Below are positions 1-11,437 of a stretch of DNA of 64,000 nucleotides, piece by piece. Every line of letters begins with the position of its first letter. Within the stretch, counting starts at the first letter, position 1. A program made the position numbers and the translations under genes. Where the stretch lies: NCBI GenBank assembly GCA_015680685.1, contig MNCI01014694.1:687326-751325 (forward strand). The letters are read 5' to 3'. Under the pieces are notes generated by a model that saw only the letters and a list, made by a program, of their open reading frames with translations, did no database searches and was not told the DNA's origin. Source of the DNA: Gnetum montanum. Taxonomy: Eukaryota; Streptophyta; Gnetopsida; Gnetales; Gnetaceae.

Positions 1-1
1 A

Positions 2-322
2 AGACCTTGGTTGGCTCAGTTACATGTTTTCTCCTCACTCATCCATCAAGAGATTCAACTTCCTTACGAGGGAGGTAAAATCATCATTCATGATGACAAC
101 ATGGCTCCCCTAGCTATCAACAATGTGGACATAGAATAGGGGTTTGAAGTGGAGCTTCAAGAAGAAACTCCTAGCCATGAAGGATAAGACTTCAAAATAA
201 CCAAAGATGATAATGAGAAGAAATGTGATATGTTATGGGATGAACTCCCTTTCAACATCATAAGCGAAGGGGATGGCAAGTACAAGCTCGTGCAGAGTAG
301 GCCTTACTCCCTAATCTTGTGA
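2..322 (+). pseudogene. gag-pro: gag-pro C-terminal tail of element A
   Basis: A single frame from base 2 to a TGA at 320-322 aligns with the protease-distal part of gag-pro in B (about 28490-28849) and E (about 60655-61079). Shared landmarks are WLAQL, IHQEI, PYEGGKIIIH and, near the end, DELPFNIISEGD. Two internal stops (one TAG, one TAA) show that it is dead. The aspartic protease active site lies left of the window. The segment after the protease core is acidic and weakly conserved; its role is not known to me. Confidence 0.8.
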
Positions 323-507
323 AGATTAGGAAGAGCCTACACAAGTGAAGTTTTCCCTAGCCTTCCCCATGCCGCTATGACGAGATGCAATGGTAGCCAA
401 ATAAGCTTATTTTTTCTTTTGCAAGTTATTATATTTTTGTTATTTTATGCACATAGCCTATGCATGTGGCCATACATTTATTTGCATTATTTTTTCTTAT
501 GTCTTAA

Positions 508-710
508 ACACTATTCGCTAAGACATAAAACTAGCACCACTGGCTTGCTAAGGCCTAAAACTAGCACTATGGTCCACTATGACCTTAAATTGGCATTTAG
601 GTCCACTATGACCTTAAATTGGTGTGTTTGTCCACTAAGACATTAAACTAGCAACGTAGCTATAATTGCATAATATGACCAGTGCCCATAATGGCCTAAA
701 ACTACCAAAT
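508..710 (+). repeat. Motif array A1 (core GACCTTAAACTAGCA), about 6 units
   Basis: Imperfect units of about 30-35 bp follow the pattern TCCACTATGACCTTAAATTG or GCTAAGACATAAAACTAGCA. They lie between the gag-pro stop and the antisense gene. Similar arrays occupy the same place in B (29060-29350) and E (61120-61375). Bases 323-507 and 711-983 hold nothing else I recognise. Confidence 0.75.
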
Positions 711-983
711 GTTGCTTTTTATATCTCTCATTACTTAGCCTATTATCACATCGATTAGTCATTTGATTCAATAACTAGAAAACATCAACATAGCCATTAT
801 CAACATTTACAACATAAATGAATGTGACCAAAAAATGAAACCAAATATTTAGATTTTAAATGTCCATGAATACAATATATATCAATGATGCCAAAGAATA
901 CCGATCCATAACATAGTATTGGCTAACCATAGTCATCAACATAAAAATAAGAACAAATAGCCAACAAGCTAAACTAAAAGAGG

Positions 984-3900
984 CTATTGAGTAGCATCTA
1001 GAGGAGGAGGTGGTGGGTCATTTTCACCCTCACCACTAGGGCTGCCAATGTCTTTTAAGGCTTGAAATGCAATAACATATAGCTAGTTAGTAACCAATAG
1101 CGAAAATCATGATCCAAAACAAAAACTAAAGCATAAAATACATCAAACTTGTGGAGAGTCCAACTCCATTACTTTTGGGGGTAGATGGGGAAGGCCTTCC
1201 TCCAAACAATGGAGGATTTGGTCCTCCATCATGTTGACCTAGTCAACATCCCCAAGATCAATGGCAAAAAGAATACTAAATCTATCTATAGGAGTCCAAC
1301 TAGGAGGCTCATGAGTAACAACAGTTGTAGTAGTATCACCTACAATAGTAGTGATCTAAAGAGTAGGGGATTGCTCCACCTTGAGAGTGCTTTCAAAGAG
1401 TTAATAAGCACTCTTTGCTTAGATCCCTTGAATGAAAAACTCTCTCTTGTGCCATTCGACTAACTCTTCTTTAAGCCATTTTAGGTAAGACCCATAATAA
1501 GCCTTATACTGATGATTGTGGGCCTTTTGTGTCTTGCCCCATTGAAGAACCCAAGCATAGTGATCCTTCTAGCCTTCAACCTTTTGGAAGATGAGATTCA
1601 TCTACATACATTGCTTTTCCATCTTCCATAGGACAGCTATTTTTTCCTAAACAACATGCCAATAGCGAGCCCATGTGATCTCCTTAGTCTATAACTCCCC
1701 TGAGTTAGCCACTTAGGATTCCACAAAGGTTGTGTGGTCCTAGAGATCCCTAATCATATCATCCTACCTTTGAACCTTTTCCCTCAAGGCCACAACTTCC
1801 TCCCTTAGGGACTTGTTGGACCTCTTTAGCTTCCATGAAGCTTTGGCACATGACATTACTAAATTAGTGGTAGTGTCATACAACTTCAAGGGTATACTAG
1901 ACACGTCAAAGGGAAGTCTAGGTAAAGAGTCTACCTCCATGTCCCTATTGAAATCCCACTCCATAGACGGTATTGCACAAAGCATAAAATGCAACCATAA
2001 GACACAACTTGAAATAGCCATAATGCAAACAAAGCCTACAACCAAAGCACATAAAACAAAATCCTTACCTATCGCAGGTGCAACTTGATGTAATTGGTCG
2101 ATGCTATCCTTAGCCATTCCATGTTCTACCCATGGTTTCACATGAAACTTAGGGATGGAAGCTTGCATTGGTGGCTTAAAGATGACTATAAGCATAACAA
2201 TCATTAAAATTTTAGGATGATAACCAAATGTAACCAATGCAATATAACAACAATATTAAGGCATAGGCATACCTAGCTCCTCCTCTTCCTCATCTGGGAT
2301 GATGATGGAAGTAGTACCTAGTACCGTCTCATCAAACAAGGCATCTAGATCATCTATGCCTACATTGGCAAGTCCTTCAACCATGGGTTGTTTTAGGAGT
2401 TCATCTTCTACATGCCTTGGTCTACCTCAACAGTAGCTTGGGCTATTTTGACTTGATGCTTGTCTAACACCATACCACATAGAAAATTGATTAACACATG
2501 AAACCATGAAGTAGCCATAATATTTTAAAACATGAAATGGACAAAGTTAAATAAAGCATACCTGTGATTACCTATTGTGATGGATTAAGCTTAAACTTAA
2601 GCTTATTTGGGGGTAGGTTGATTTGATGTTGGAGGTGCCTCCTCCATGGGCCTCTTAAGTTTCTCTTTGGCTAACCGTTCGGCCTCCATGCGCCATCGTT
2701 CGGCCTCCAGAACACTAGCAAGAAATGAGAGAGGCTCATCATCATCAATATTGTTAGGAGACTCATATTGCCTAACATCAAGATTCTTAGTGGTGATGGA
2801 TAATGTCTCATCCACACCCTCTGGTGGGTTCTAGGCCTACATTATTGGATAAATATGTTTTATCCAAGGCTTAGAAAGTTGTCTTGGGTCTTGGGAAACC
2901 CATCACCCATTCCTATATACCACAAAAAAATCTACAAGCCTCTTTAAATAACATACAAAAAATACAAAGTGCATATGGATTATCATAGAGGTATCAACGT
3001 AGAGTTTGAGAATATCCTCTTAAAGCCTAGTAACCAAAGTAGTAGTCTAATCATATTTGATGCCCTCCATCAAGACCTTCTTAAAGTTTCACCCCTGTGC
3101 TAGGTCGATCACCTTCTTTTGTGATAGTAGTTTGGGGAATGCATGAGACCTAAACAAAGGATATGATTCCTTTGTATCAAGGTTCGTGAAGCTATCCATT
3201 GAAATTTCAAAGTGGCCCATGTTGGCACCAAGCCACTCTAGAACTTCCTCATGATGGCCTGATTTCCTCACTATCCTAGTAGGTACCTTGGCCCCATTAG
3301 TAGAGATCCCAAACAAGTCACGAAAGAGGCTAGCACTTATGCCAATATTCTCCTTAACACCTTAGATGATGGTGCTAAAGCCACTAGCCTCCTCATCAAA
3401 GGAGTCGATGACAAGCAACATCTCTATAGTAGGAATGGAAGGAATAGGTTCCATAAATACATAAAGTATACTTGGATGCTTGATGTTTACTTGAACATAT
3501 ATAGGCGCCTATCCCTTTAGCCACTCCTATGTTGATGTCACATCACCAAAGTTCAAGATGAGGGTATCCTCGTGACATGAACCTAAAAGTGGTATAGTGA
3601 CATTAATTGAGGTGGAAAGTCCTGCAAAGCAACAACCAAAAGTTAGCATCCATTTTAGCAATTTCAACAATTAAGAAAAGTAGTAAGATACTTAAAGCCA
3701 TAAAACAATAGAAGCCATATTCTCATCTTTACTTTTCTTATATATAGTGCAGAGGTTCTAGCTATAGGAGTTTGATATGTGTTACCGACATCTACCCACC
3801 AATTGTGCATCATCTTATCATCCTTGCACTTCTTGTATATCATGTTGAACTTGGTGGTGTATTCATCAAACTCCCCTCTTAGTTGTTGGCACATAGTAGC

Positions 3901-6185
3901 TCTAATTTGGGGACTCTTGGTGAATTCATCCAAAGTAGTTTGAGCCACTACCAAGATTTGGTCATTAATGATCAAACCTTGCTCATTGACCTTGTACTTA
4001 CAAGAAGTAAAATGAAAGAAGTTAAGTAAAGAAGTCAAGCCAAGATCATATAATACCATAAAAAAATTTACAATAACCATGTTTACCCTTGTAGATGATA
4101 CAAAGTGCTAGGTGGGTTTTGCAATAATGTGTGGGCTCAATGTGCCACCATTAGAGTATTATCAATATTATACTAACTATACTCTGGCATCGTCTAGATA
4201 TCCAATAGGTAGTGTGAACTTATGGCATCTACAAGGCACCCTATGGCTTTAGAAACTAGTTTATCAGTGATGTACTTGGTAATTGGTCCTGACACCTGAG
4301 GCAACAGGGTCTCCACAACAACCCTAGCTACATTTGTGGACAAGTGTAACCATAGCATCACATTGAGGTTCTGAACGAGGTAGGTAAGGAAGTCACTTGC
4401 CCCAGGTCAAAACCACAATGAGAGCTTTCCAAGAGGCATATGTCATGTGATGGAGTATTGTTCTTGGGATGACCAATGTAGCACAAAATTCCTACCAGCT
4501 CCACTATGATGAGAATAGGCCTCAAGAAGACCTTGCACAAAACAAGACAAAAAGATTGTGACCAATTAGAATTTCTTAACAAGTTTGGAAAACATCTTAG
4601 TCAGAGGTGAAATTAGCCTCTGTGAAAAGCTCTAAGGTGTTTATCTAATATGCTTAATAAATTTCATAAAAAGGCACTATTACAACCTTTCAAAGAAAAA
4701 GCATAATGACCTATTAGAATTACTTAGCAAATTTAGAGAAAACATCTAGTTGGAGGTGCAAGTAGCCTCTATAAAAAGTTCTAAGGTGTTGTTTTGAATT
4801 AGCCTAAGTAATTTCATCACAACCTTGCATTATGATGAATTGGGATCTCTTTACAAATTTAGAGAAAACTTCCTAAGTTAGAGGTGAAATTAGCTTTTGT
4901 AAAAAGCTCTTAGGTGTTTATCTAAATTAGCTTGAGAAATTCCATAAAAACATTGATGTCATATTTTATAGCCTTTATAACCAAAAAAATGTAGCCAAAA
5001 CTATGTCTTAGTCTAATTATGCATGAATTTAGGAAAAGCATCTAAATTATGCATAAAGTTGAAAAAAGAAAACAAGCATAAGTTTAGAAAAAACATATGA
5101 AATTATGAAAACAATGCATAAATTTGGAAAAAAAAAATCTAAACTATGCACAAATTTAGAAAAATCATGATAAACTTGGAAAAAGCCATGAAGCCATAAC
5201 AAACATGTACTTAAAATAGAAAAATCTTTTATTCTTCTAGAAAAAAGCAAGAAATCAACCACTTCTATTTTGGGTAATGTACTACAACCTTAGCAAAAAA
5301 ATTCATAAAAAATTCATTTAAAATCCAATTAGGATGATTCTACCTCCATTGGAAAGCAGAAGTGACATCCTATGTAGCCATGACCAAAAAATAGCAAGAA
5401 CCTTAGCCATTTTCTTATGAAGATTTCATAAATCTACATGAAATTACAAAAGTGACACAAACAACCTAACTACACAACGTTAGGAAAATAGCCATAACTC
5501 CCTCGTTTTAAAGCCAGCTTAAACGAGACAAAAACCATTGAGAACCTTAAAAAAAGGGCTAAAAATCCATAACCTTTTATTTTACAAATATGTAGCCATT
5601 TTACCAAGGAAAAAATACACAACTTTGCTTGCTTCTTGGTAGCAAAGCTTTAAAAATCCCAAAGCCTAAATATTCATATAGCCATTAAAATGGTCAAAAT
5701 AGCCAAAAACATTTAAACCTATTTAAATTCACATCAAAATAATGGGAAATTATTTTGTTAAAATTTAATTTTAACAAATCCTAAGGGAAAGATCTAAAAA
5801 AAAGGGCCATACCCCAAGATTTTGTGAAAAAAGCACAAAACAGCAAACCCTATTTTCAAAATCAAATCTGCAAAAGCTAAAGTGACAAAATAACCATAGA
5901 TCTGCATGGGAGTAGCCAAAATAGAAGGTGGGATTTTGTCAAAATTCTAACTTGATCCCCCCATTGGAGTAGATATGAAAAAAATAGCCCTAACACTTGG
6001 AAAGCAAAAATAAGAAAAATCACAAAAAACAAAGGCAAAAATATGTAGAGTTGCCTACCTTGGAGTGATGAAAAATGGGCCATGGATGAAGATAGGCCTT
6101 GGAACCTCTATTAACTCTCTCAAATTCTTTTCCATCCTTTGGATCATGGGGTTCTTGCTCTTTCATCCTCTTTGTTTGGTGTCAT
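984..6185 (-). pseudogene. Antisense multi-exon gene of element A (FCP1/HAD-like N-terminal domain, coiled-coil C-terminal half)
   Basis: It is read opposite to the element. Exons in transcript order: e1 6185-6059 (tentative, frameshifted), e2 4531-4087, e3 3996-3733, e4 3621-2572, e5 2463-2273, e6 2174-2069, e7 1971-1149, e8 1060-984, ending in TAG. Several introns have good sites: TTTGCAG acceptor at 3622, GTAAAG donor at 3732, GTAAGG donor at 2068, GTATGC donor at 2272. Exon 2 holds the LVGILC motif, a WLHL segment and NTLMVAH, matching HAD/FCP1 motifs without the catalytic aspartates. Exon 4 has the shared FGDV..TQEWL, YPLFRSHAFPKLLSQ and QLSKPWIKH motifs. Exon 7 is charged with WG..QK.H. 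Several in-frame stops and at least two frameshifts mean this copy is non-functional. Exon boundaries come from comparison with B, D and E. Confidence 0.72.
4560..4970. repeat. Three diverged tandem units of about 135 bp
   Basis: Units start near 4567, 4706 and 4838. Each contains a lagging GAAAACATCT, a GAGGTGAAATTAGCCTCT-type segment and GCTCTAAGGTGTTTATCTAA. They lie in the first intron of the antisense gene of element A (4532-6058). The rest of that intron, 4970-6058, is AT-rich with A-runs and nothing else recognisable. Confidence 0.65.
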
Positions 6186-6699
6186 GGTAGGCTCAACATT
6201 GAGAAATAGGAAAATTGGAGGAAGATGAGGGTTCTACGCTAGTTGTAGGGGAGATGGGAGGCTTACACACTAAAGATTGATTGTGGAAACCACAAGAATC
6301 TCTACCAGAGCTCTCCTCCAATGCATTGTTACTAAAGAATGACAATTATGAGAAAAATTTACAAATTTTGACTTATAAAACCCACCAAAACCTAAACAAA
6401 ACCCCAGTTTCCAATTTAGTGAACCATGACTACAAGTGTGCTGAAGAAAAAGGGGGGAAATTTTAGTTCACATTGGTTTTACGGAGGAAACAAATTCACT
6501 TTTCAAAATTTTAAATTTTTGGATTGTGGGCCCCACCCTGCACCTTCCCTTTTAACCAAACTTAAAACATTATGGAAAGCTTCCCTCCCATGCATCCATG
6601 CTAGGAATACCATGTCCAACATGGAAAAAATTTTATCATTTTTAAAATTTATTAGCATTAAAATATCTTTCTATTTTTAGTAACCCAGACTTACCTTTT

Positions 6700-9560
6700 T
6701 CAACACTAGGTTTTCAAATTTGGACAAAACATGAACAAGGTTGAGCACCATGGATTTCCACATTGAGGCAATAGTGCCCAGTGTGGAAGAAGGGGGGTGA
6801 TAATTAGTCTTGCCTCCCAACACCCATTTAGCATAAGTTTGACCCCAAGGTGGGCCCCATAAAACCTAGAAGCCCTCCAAATATCTCTGGGAGCCTTGGA
6901 ACCTCACCAAACCTAGTTGAAACTAATCAAAACTAGTTAAAACCTAGGATTTGGTGTTTTCCACACTGGAAGAGAATTCTTCCACACTGAGCCTTTCACC
7001 TTCAGCATGGAAAGAGGGGGGTGGGGAAGCCAAAAATGACTTAAATTGATGACCTAATTACCATGTCTTGATACTTGGTGACCCCTAGACCCTATCGGAA
7101 CCCTATGGAGCTTCCAAAAGCCTCAAAATGGGTTAAAAATGGTACAAATCTATCTTCCCCCTCTCATCCACATTAGGGCAATCATTTCTAGTGTGGAATA
7201 AATGGGGGAAGTTGCATGAGGCACTTAGAAGCCTCCAAACTATCAAATCTTGACATCCAACATTGACCATCGACACCAGTAACCCTCGAGGTTGACAGGT
7301 ATGGTTAATAAGCTACAGATGTAGTCTAGATTTGACTTTCTTGACTCAAGGGAAATTTTACACATTTATTATTTCACCCTTAATGTGGAATAAAGGGGGA
7401 AAGTCAGAAAATCCCCTCATAGCCCTCAAAACAACTAGATCTTGATCTTAGGCACTGAAGACCAACACCAGCAACCATGTGAGCACTCATGCATGGCTAG
7501 ATCAACCAAAAATAATGAAAAAAATCTTTTCCCCAAATTTTCCATGTTGATCTTAGAAAGTCCCAACATGAAAAAAGGGGGAGAAGTCCAAAAATGATTT
7601 ATGACCCTTGAAATAGTCAAATTTCATAGTTAGATGATAGTAGGCAACATTGGCAACCTTAGGGGTTTGCATGCATAATTAAAAGTGGTCAAAAGTGATC
7701 AAAACACTTTCCCCCTAGTTTTCCTCACTGATCTCTCTATCACTAGTGTGAAAAAAGGGGAGGAAGTCCAATAAATTTCTTAACAACCTTAAAACAACCA
7801 AATTTTAACATCAGATGTTAGTAGTTGATACTAGCAACTTAGGAAGCATGCATGCATGTTTAATAGTGGCCAAAAGTGACCAAAAAGCTTCCCCCCCAAT
7901 TTTCCACACTAAGCATGGAAGCCCTAGTAGGAAAAAAAGGGGGGAAAGCCCAAAGAATGCCTTTTCAACCTTGAAACAATGAAATTTTAACATTAAGTAG
8001 TAGTAGTCATCACCAACAACCCCAAAAACCTGCATGCATGATTGAAACCTGCCAAAAATCACCAAAAAACTTTCCTCCCATTTTTNGGGGGGGGGGCATG
8101 TGGAAGTCCAGAAACCACTTAAAAAAACCTCTAAAATGACTAGTTTTAACATCAAACCTTAGTTCTCGACCTCAGTAGCCTTGGAGGTTAAGGTCAAAAT
8201 TGGTCAAAAATTCACTCCCCCTTGTTTTCCACACTAAGCATAGAATCCGTAGTGTGGAAGAAAGGGGGGAATCCTAAAAACCACTTAGGAGTGCCCAAAA
8301 TTGCCAAAACTTGATACCAAGCCCTAGTCCTTGACCTTAGTAGCCCCAGAGATTGACATGCAAAGTCAATTAAGGTCAAAACTCATTAAAAATCCAATTC
8401 TCCTTGTTTTCCACATTGAGCTCTCTATCCCTAGTGTGGAAGAAAGGGGGGAAGTCAAAAAACCACTTAGGAATACTCAAAATTGCCAAAACTTGACACC
8501 AGACCCTAGTCCTCGACCTTGGTAGCCCTAGAGGTTAACATGCAAAGTGGATTGAGGTTAAAATTGGCCAAAGATCCACTCCCCCTCGTTTTCCACACTA
8601 AGCTCTCTATCCCCAACGTGGAAGAAAGGGGGAAAGCTAAAAAACCACTTGGTGATTCCCAAAATTATCAAACTTTGACATGGATCCATAGCCCTTGACC
8701 TTGACAATCTCAGGAGACAACATGCATGGTTAATTTTGATTTGAATTGGTCTAGATCTAAGATTCTTGCATCTTCCATGCTGGCATAACTCCCATAGCAT
8801 GGAAAATAATGGGGGAAGTTTCGTTTCCACTATTGGAGGCAAGATGACACTCCCAAAACCCAAAGACCTTTATTAGAGAAGCCCAGGACCTCACAGCCTT
8901 AATATTTTACTTATTCAACCTTATTTCAACCTCCAAAATTCATTTCCCCCACTTCTTCCATGCTAGAGAAGGTCCCTTAGCATGAAAATAAGAGGGAGAC
9001 CTTAAGTACCCTTAAACAACCTTCAAACATGCCAAAAATTAGCTAGAAACTTGTAGAATTAAAGCCTGTAGTCCTAGGGGCCTAGAAACCTAGTCAAAGT
9101 GCCTCAAAACCACTTACAATTCATCAAATAAGTATCCCCTTTTTTTTTCCATGCTGAGGATACTATGCCCAGCGTGGAAGAAAGGGGGGAAGTCATTTCA
9201 ACACCTATTGACCCTCAAAATAGCCTGAAGTTGCCTCAGAACAAAGTTGAGAGATGCACAAGTTCCAAATCTAGGCTCCAGCCACCTATTTGACCATATT
9301 TGAGCTTATCTTTGCTTGGATTCAGATTCCCCATGCTAACCCCCATCTTTTCCATGTTGGCTAGTGTGGAAACAAGGGAAGAAGGCCTCAAAACCTACTT
9401 TTTGGCCTTTATAGACCTTCATGGAGTCCAATTTTGAAGGATCTAACCCTGTGCTTCCTTGGGAAGGTCCTAGGACCTTAATTTTGGATGTCTAAGCATT
9501 CTAAAACATGTTTTCCTTGGTTTCCATACTAAGGATCCTTTGTTTCCATGGTGAGCTGAG
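6700..9560. repeat. Hairpin-bearing diverged tandem array, about 16 units of roughly 190 bp
   Basis: Units recur near 6760, 6960, 7165, 7370, 7540, 7730, 7890, 8090, 8221, 8410, 8590, 8775, 8960, 9145, 9350 and 9520. Each has TTTTCCACACT, about 16-20 bases, then AGTGTGG followed by AAGAAAGGGGGGAAGTC. The CCACACT/AGTGTGG arms are inverted repeats, so each unit can form a short hairpin followed by a purine/G run. Between hairpins are degenerate segments such as AAACCACTTAGGA and CTTGACC. The array lies upstream of exon 1 of the antisense gene and before motif array A2. The stretch 6186-6700 shows no gene. Confidence 0.75.
8086..8086. other. Ambiguous base (n) beside a G run
   Basis: The only undetermined base I noticed lies between a T run and a 10-base G run inside the hairpin array. 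It is probably a local sequencing or assembly uncertainty, so the unit boundary around 8060-8100 should be treated with caution. Confidence 0.95.
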
Positions 9561-9944
9561 CATGGAAGCCTCAAAACACTAGATTTTTGGGTCTAGATAG
9601 CCTAGAAACAACCCTGATTAATGGCTAAACTCACTTAATAGCCCTTTATCCTTAAAACATGGCTTGTTAAGGCCCAAAACTGGCAAAAATTAACCATTTT
9701 TGACCTATATTAACCAAATCTTATCATATATGACCTATTTTACTTGATTTTTGACTTATTATGTAATGTTTTGGCTTGTGTTTTAAACTTATATTGCCTT
9801 ATGAACATGGTTGACCTTCTATGGTCTCTATATAGCTCTATATGTTATTTGTTTGTCTTGTTAGAACTCTATTTAACTTTGTTTGGCCTTTAAATGTTGT
9901 TAAATAGTGGGGTTTAACCTTCTTGACCATCGATTGACACATTA

Positions 9945-10050
9945 CGACCATGGCCCGCTAAGGCCTTAAACTAGCATCATGGTCCACTAAGGCCTTAAAT
10001 TGGCATTATGGCTTGCTATGGCCTAGAACTGGAAAAATTGTGACCTTTAT
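9945..10050 (+). repeat. Motif array A2 before pol of element A
   Basis: Three units of the family motif (GCTAAGGCCTTAAACTAGCA and variants), with one outlier near 9660-9690. It sits upstream of the pol splice acceptor, as in B (33847-34145). Bases 10051-10228 are AT-rich and hold no gene. Confidence 0.7.
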
Positions 10051-10228
10051 TGATCATTTGTAGCCTTAATCCTTATACTTCCCATTGTTTGACCCTTATG
10101 TACCCTTTGTTCACCTTTATTGCACTTTTATGAATTGACCTTATCTCATTAATGACCTTGGATGGTCTTGATTGCATTAGATTTGCACATGTTTTATGAC
10201 ATTTAACATTATTTATTCACTTTTACCT

Positions 10229-10245
10229 AGGAGCCACTAAATATG
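10229..10245 (+). promoter_or_regulatory. Candidate 3' splice site followed by pol ATG (element A)
   Basis: A pyrimidine-rich stretch ends in ACCTAG at 10225-10230, and the ATG of pol follows 12 nt later at 10243-10245. B (AG at 34234-34235, ATG 34250) and D (minus, AG at 52460-52459, ATG 52446) have the same arrangement. This fits pol being translated from a spliced RNA, as known for Ogre elements. The donor was not identified. Confidence 0.5.
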
Positions 10246-10868
10246 CTTTTGGTTGATGTGCAATATTGAAGTATGAGTACCTAGGAGCAAATAAGTTTGC
10301 CTTTGTGTCTACATGGACCTCATGGTAATATTAAATGGTGTATCAACTATGATTACCTAGATGTTGAGCTTGAGAGTCTTGTAGATCACATAGCCTCAAT
10401 AGAGAAATCTATCCTAACAACCTAGCCAAAACCCTTGACTTAGAAGTAGGAGACATGACTAAAGATACTTTAGTTGAGGTTCCTATCATAACACATAGTG
10501 GTAAGGAGAAAACCCTTAAATTAAGTTCCTCACTAGAGTTTCAATGTGCCCAAGACATCACCAAAGTCTTACAAAACAACATTAAGTTATTTGCTTGGTC
10601 ATATGAAGACATGTCAAGCTTAGACCCACATCTATTCTAGCACAACAACATACTGGATCCTAGCATTAGACTAGTTTAGTAAAAAGTGCGCAAGATTAGA
10701 CTTGATTTGTCCTTGGTAGTTCGCGATGAAATCTTAAAGCTCTACTAAGCAGGTTTTATTAGGGCTATCAATTATGTAGAATGGGTATCCAACATAGTGG
10801 TAGTTGCTAAGAAAAATGGGAGTATCCATATTTGCATTGATTTTTGAGACCTAAATAAAGCCACCATC

Positions 10869-10873
10869 AAGGA
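10869..10873 (+). repeat. Target-site duplication AAGGA (left copy)
   Basis: Identical to 17368-17372. The reading frame of RT resumes directly across the two copies once one is removed, which confirms the insertion point. Confidence 0.85.
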
Positions 10874-11437
10874 CGTAACAATGTTGCTCCAATGTTGTTT
10901 AGCACCCTAAGGAATTCACTAAGATCCAATGGATCTAGGGAAGAAGACCTAGGGAATACACCTCTAACAAGCAAGCAACCCAAGAGAGGGTGTGAGTTGT
11001 AACATAGATTTTTAATGCATCTTAATGAGAATGACTAACTCTAAATGAGGACATTGCAAACAAGTACATGAGCAACCCTGTAGACAACATCGATAGTAGA
11101 GGAATGATGTATCTACTAGGGGACACTTCATTCCTAGACCCCTCATGATCTAGTACAAGGTTTGGCTTGGCACTGTACCAAAACTATCTAGTTCTAGCTA
11201 CCGACATATCTACGACCACCACAGAATCAGGGCCATGCAGTTTTCCAAGTGAGGGTAGTATGAAGAGAACTTAGAAAGAGTTGCAATAGGAGGGTGTCCT
11301 ACTACTGGCTTGGTACCACCAAGTTGGGATGGGTTTTCTAATACTTGAGAGCCACCCAAGGGCACCTCAAAGTGTTCCATGGCTCTTAAACCATGGGGAG
11401 AGCTTAGGAAAATCACTATCCTAAGACATCTCTAACA
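10874..11437 (-). repeat. 3' LTR of the nested LARD-like element
   Basis: Aligns over its length with 16788-17367 (shared GGAATTCACTAAGATCCAA, GCCACCCAAGG and AAGACATCTCT). In element orientation it begins TGTTAGAGATG. A purine-rich AGGAGAGGA tract lies just outside it (11438-11448 region, minus strand). Confidence 0.85.

Noticed and set aside
377-646. Open frame of 89 codons on the plus strand
   Set aside because: It runs through motif array A1 and AT-rich DNA, has no family match and is not open in B or E.
984-6185. Plant mobile domain or transposase origin for the antisense gene
   Set aside because: No PMD tryptophan or glycine pattern and no DDE or BED motifs were seen; the exon-2 motif order fits a HAD/FCP1 fold better.
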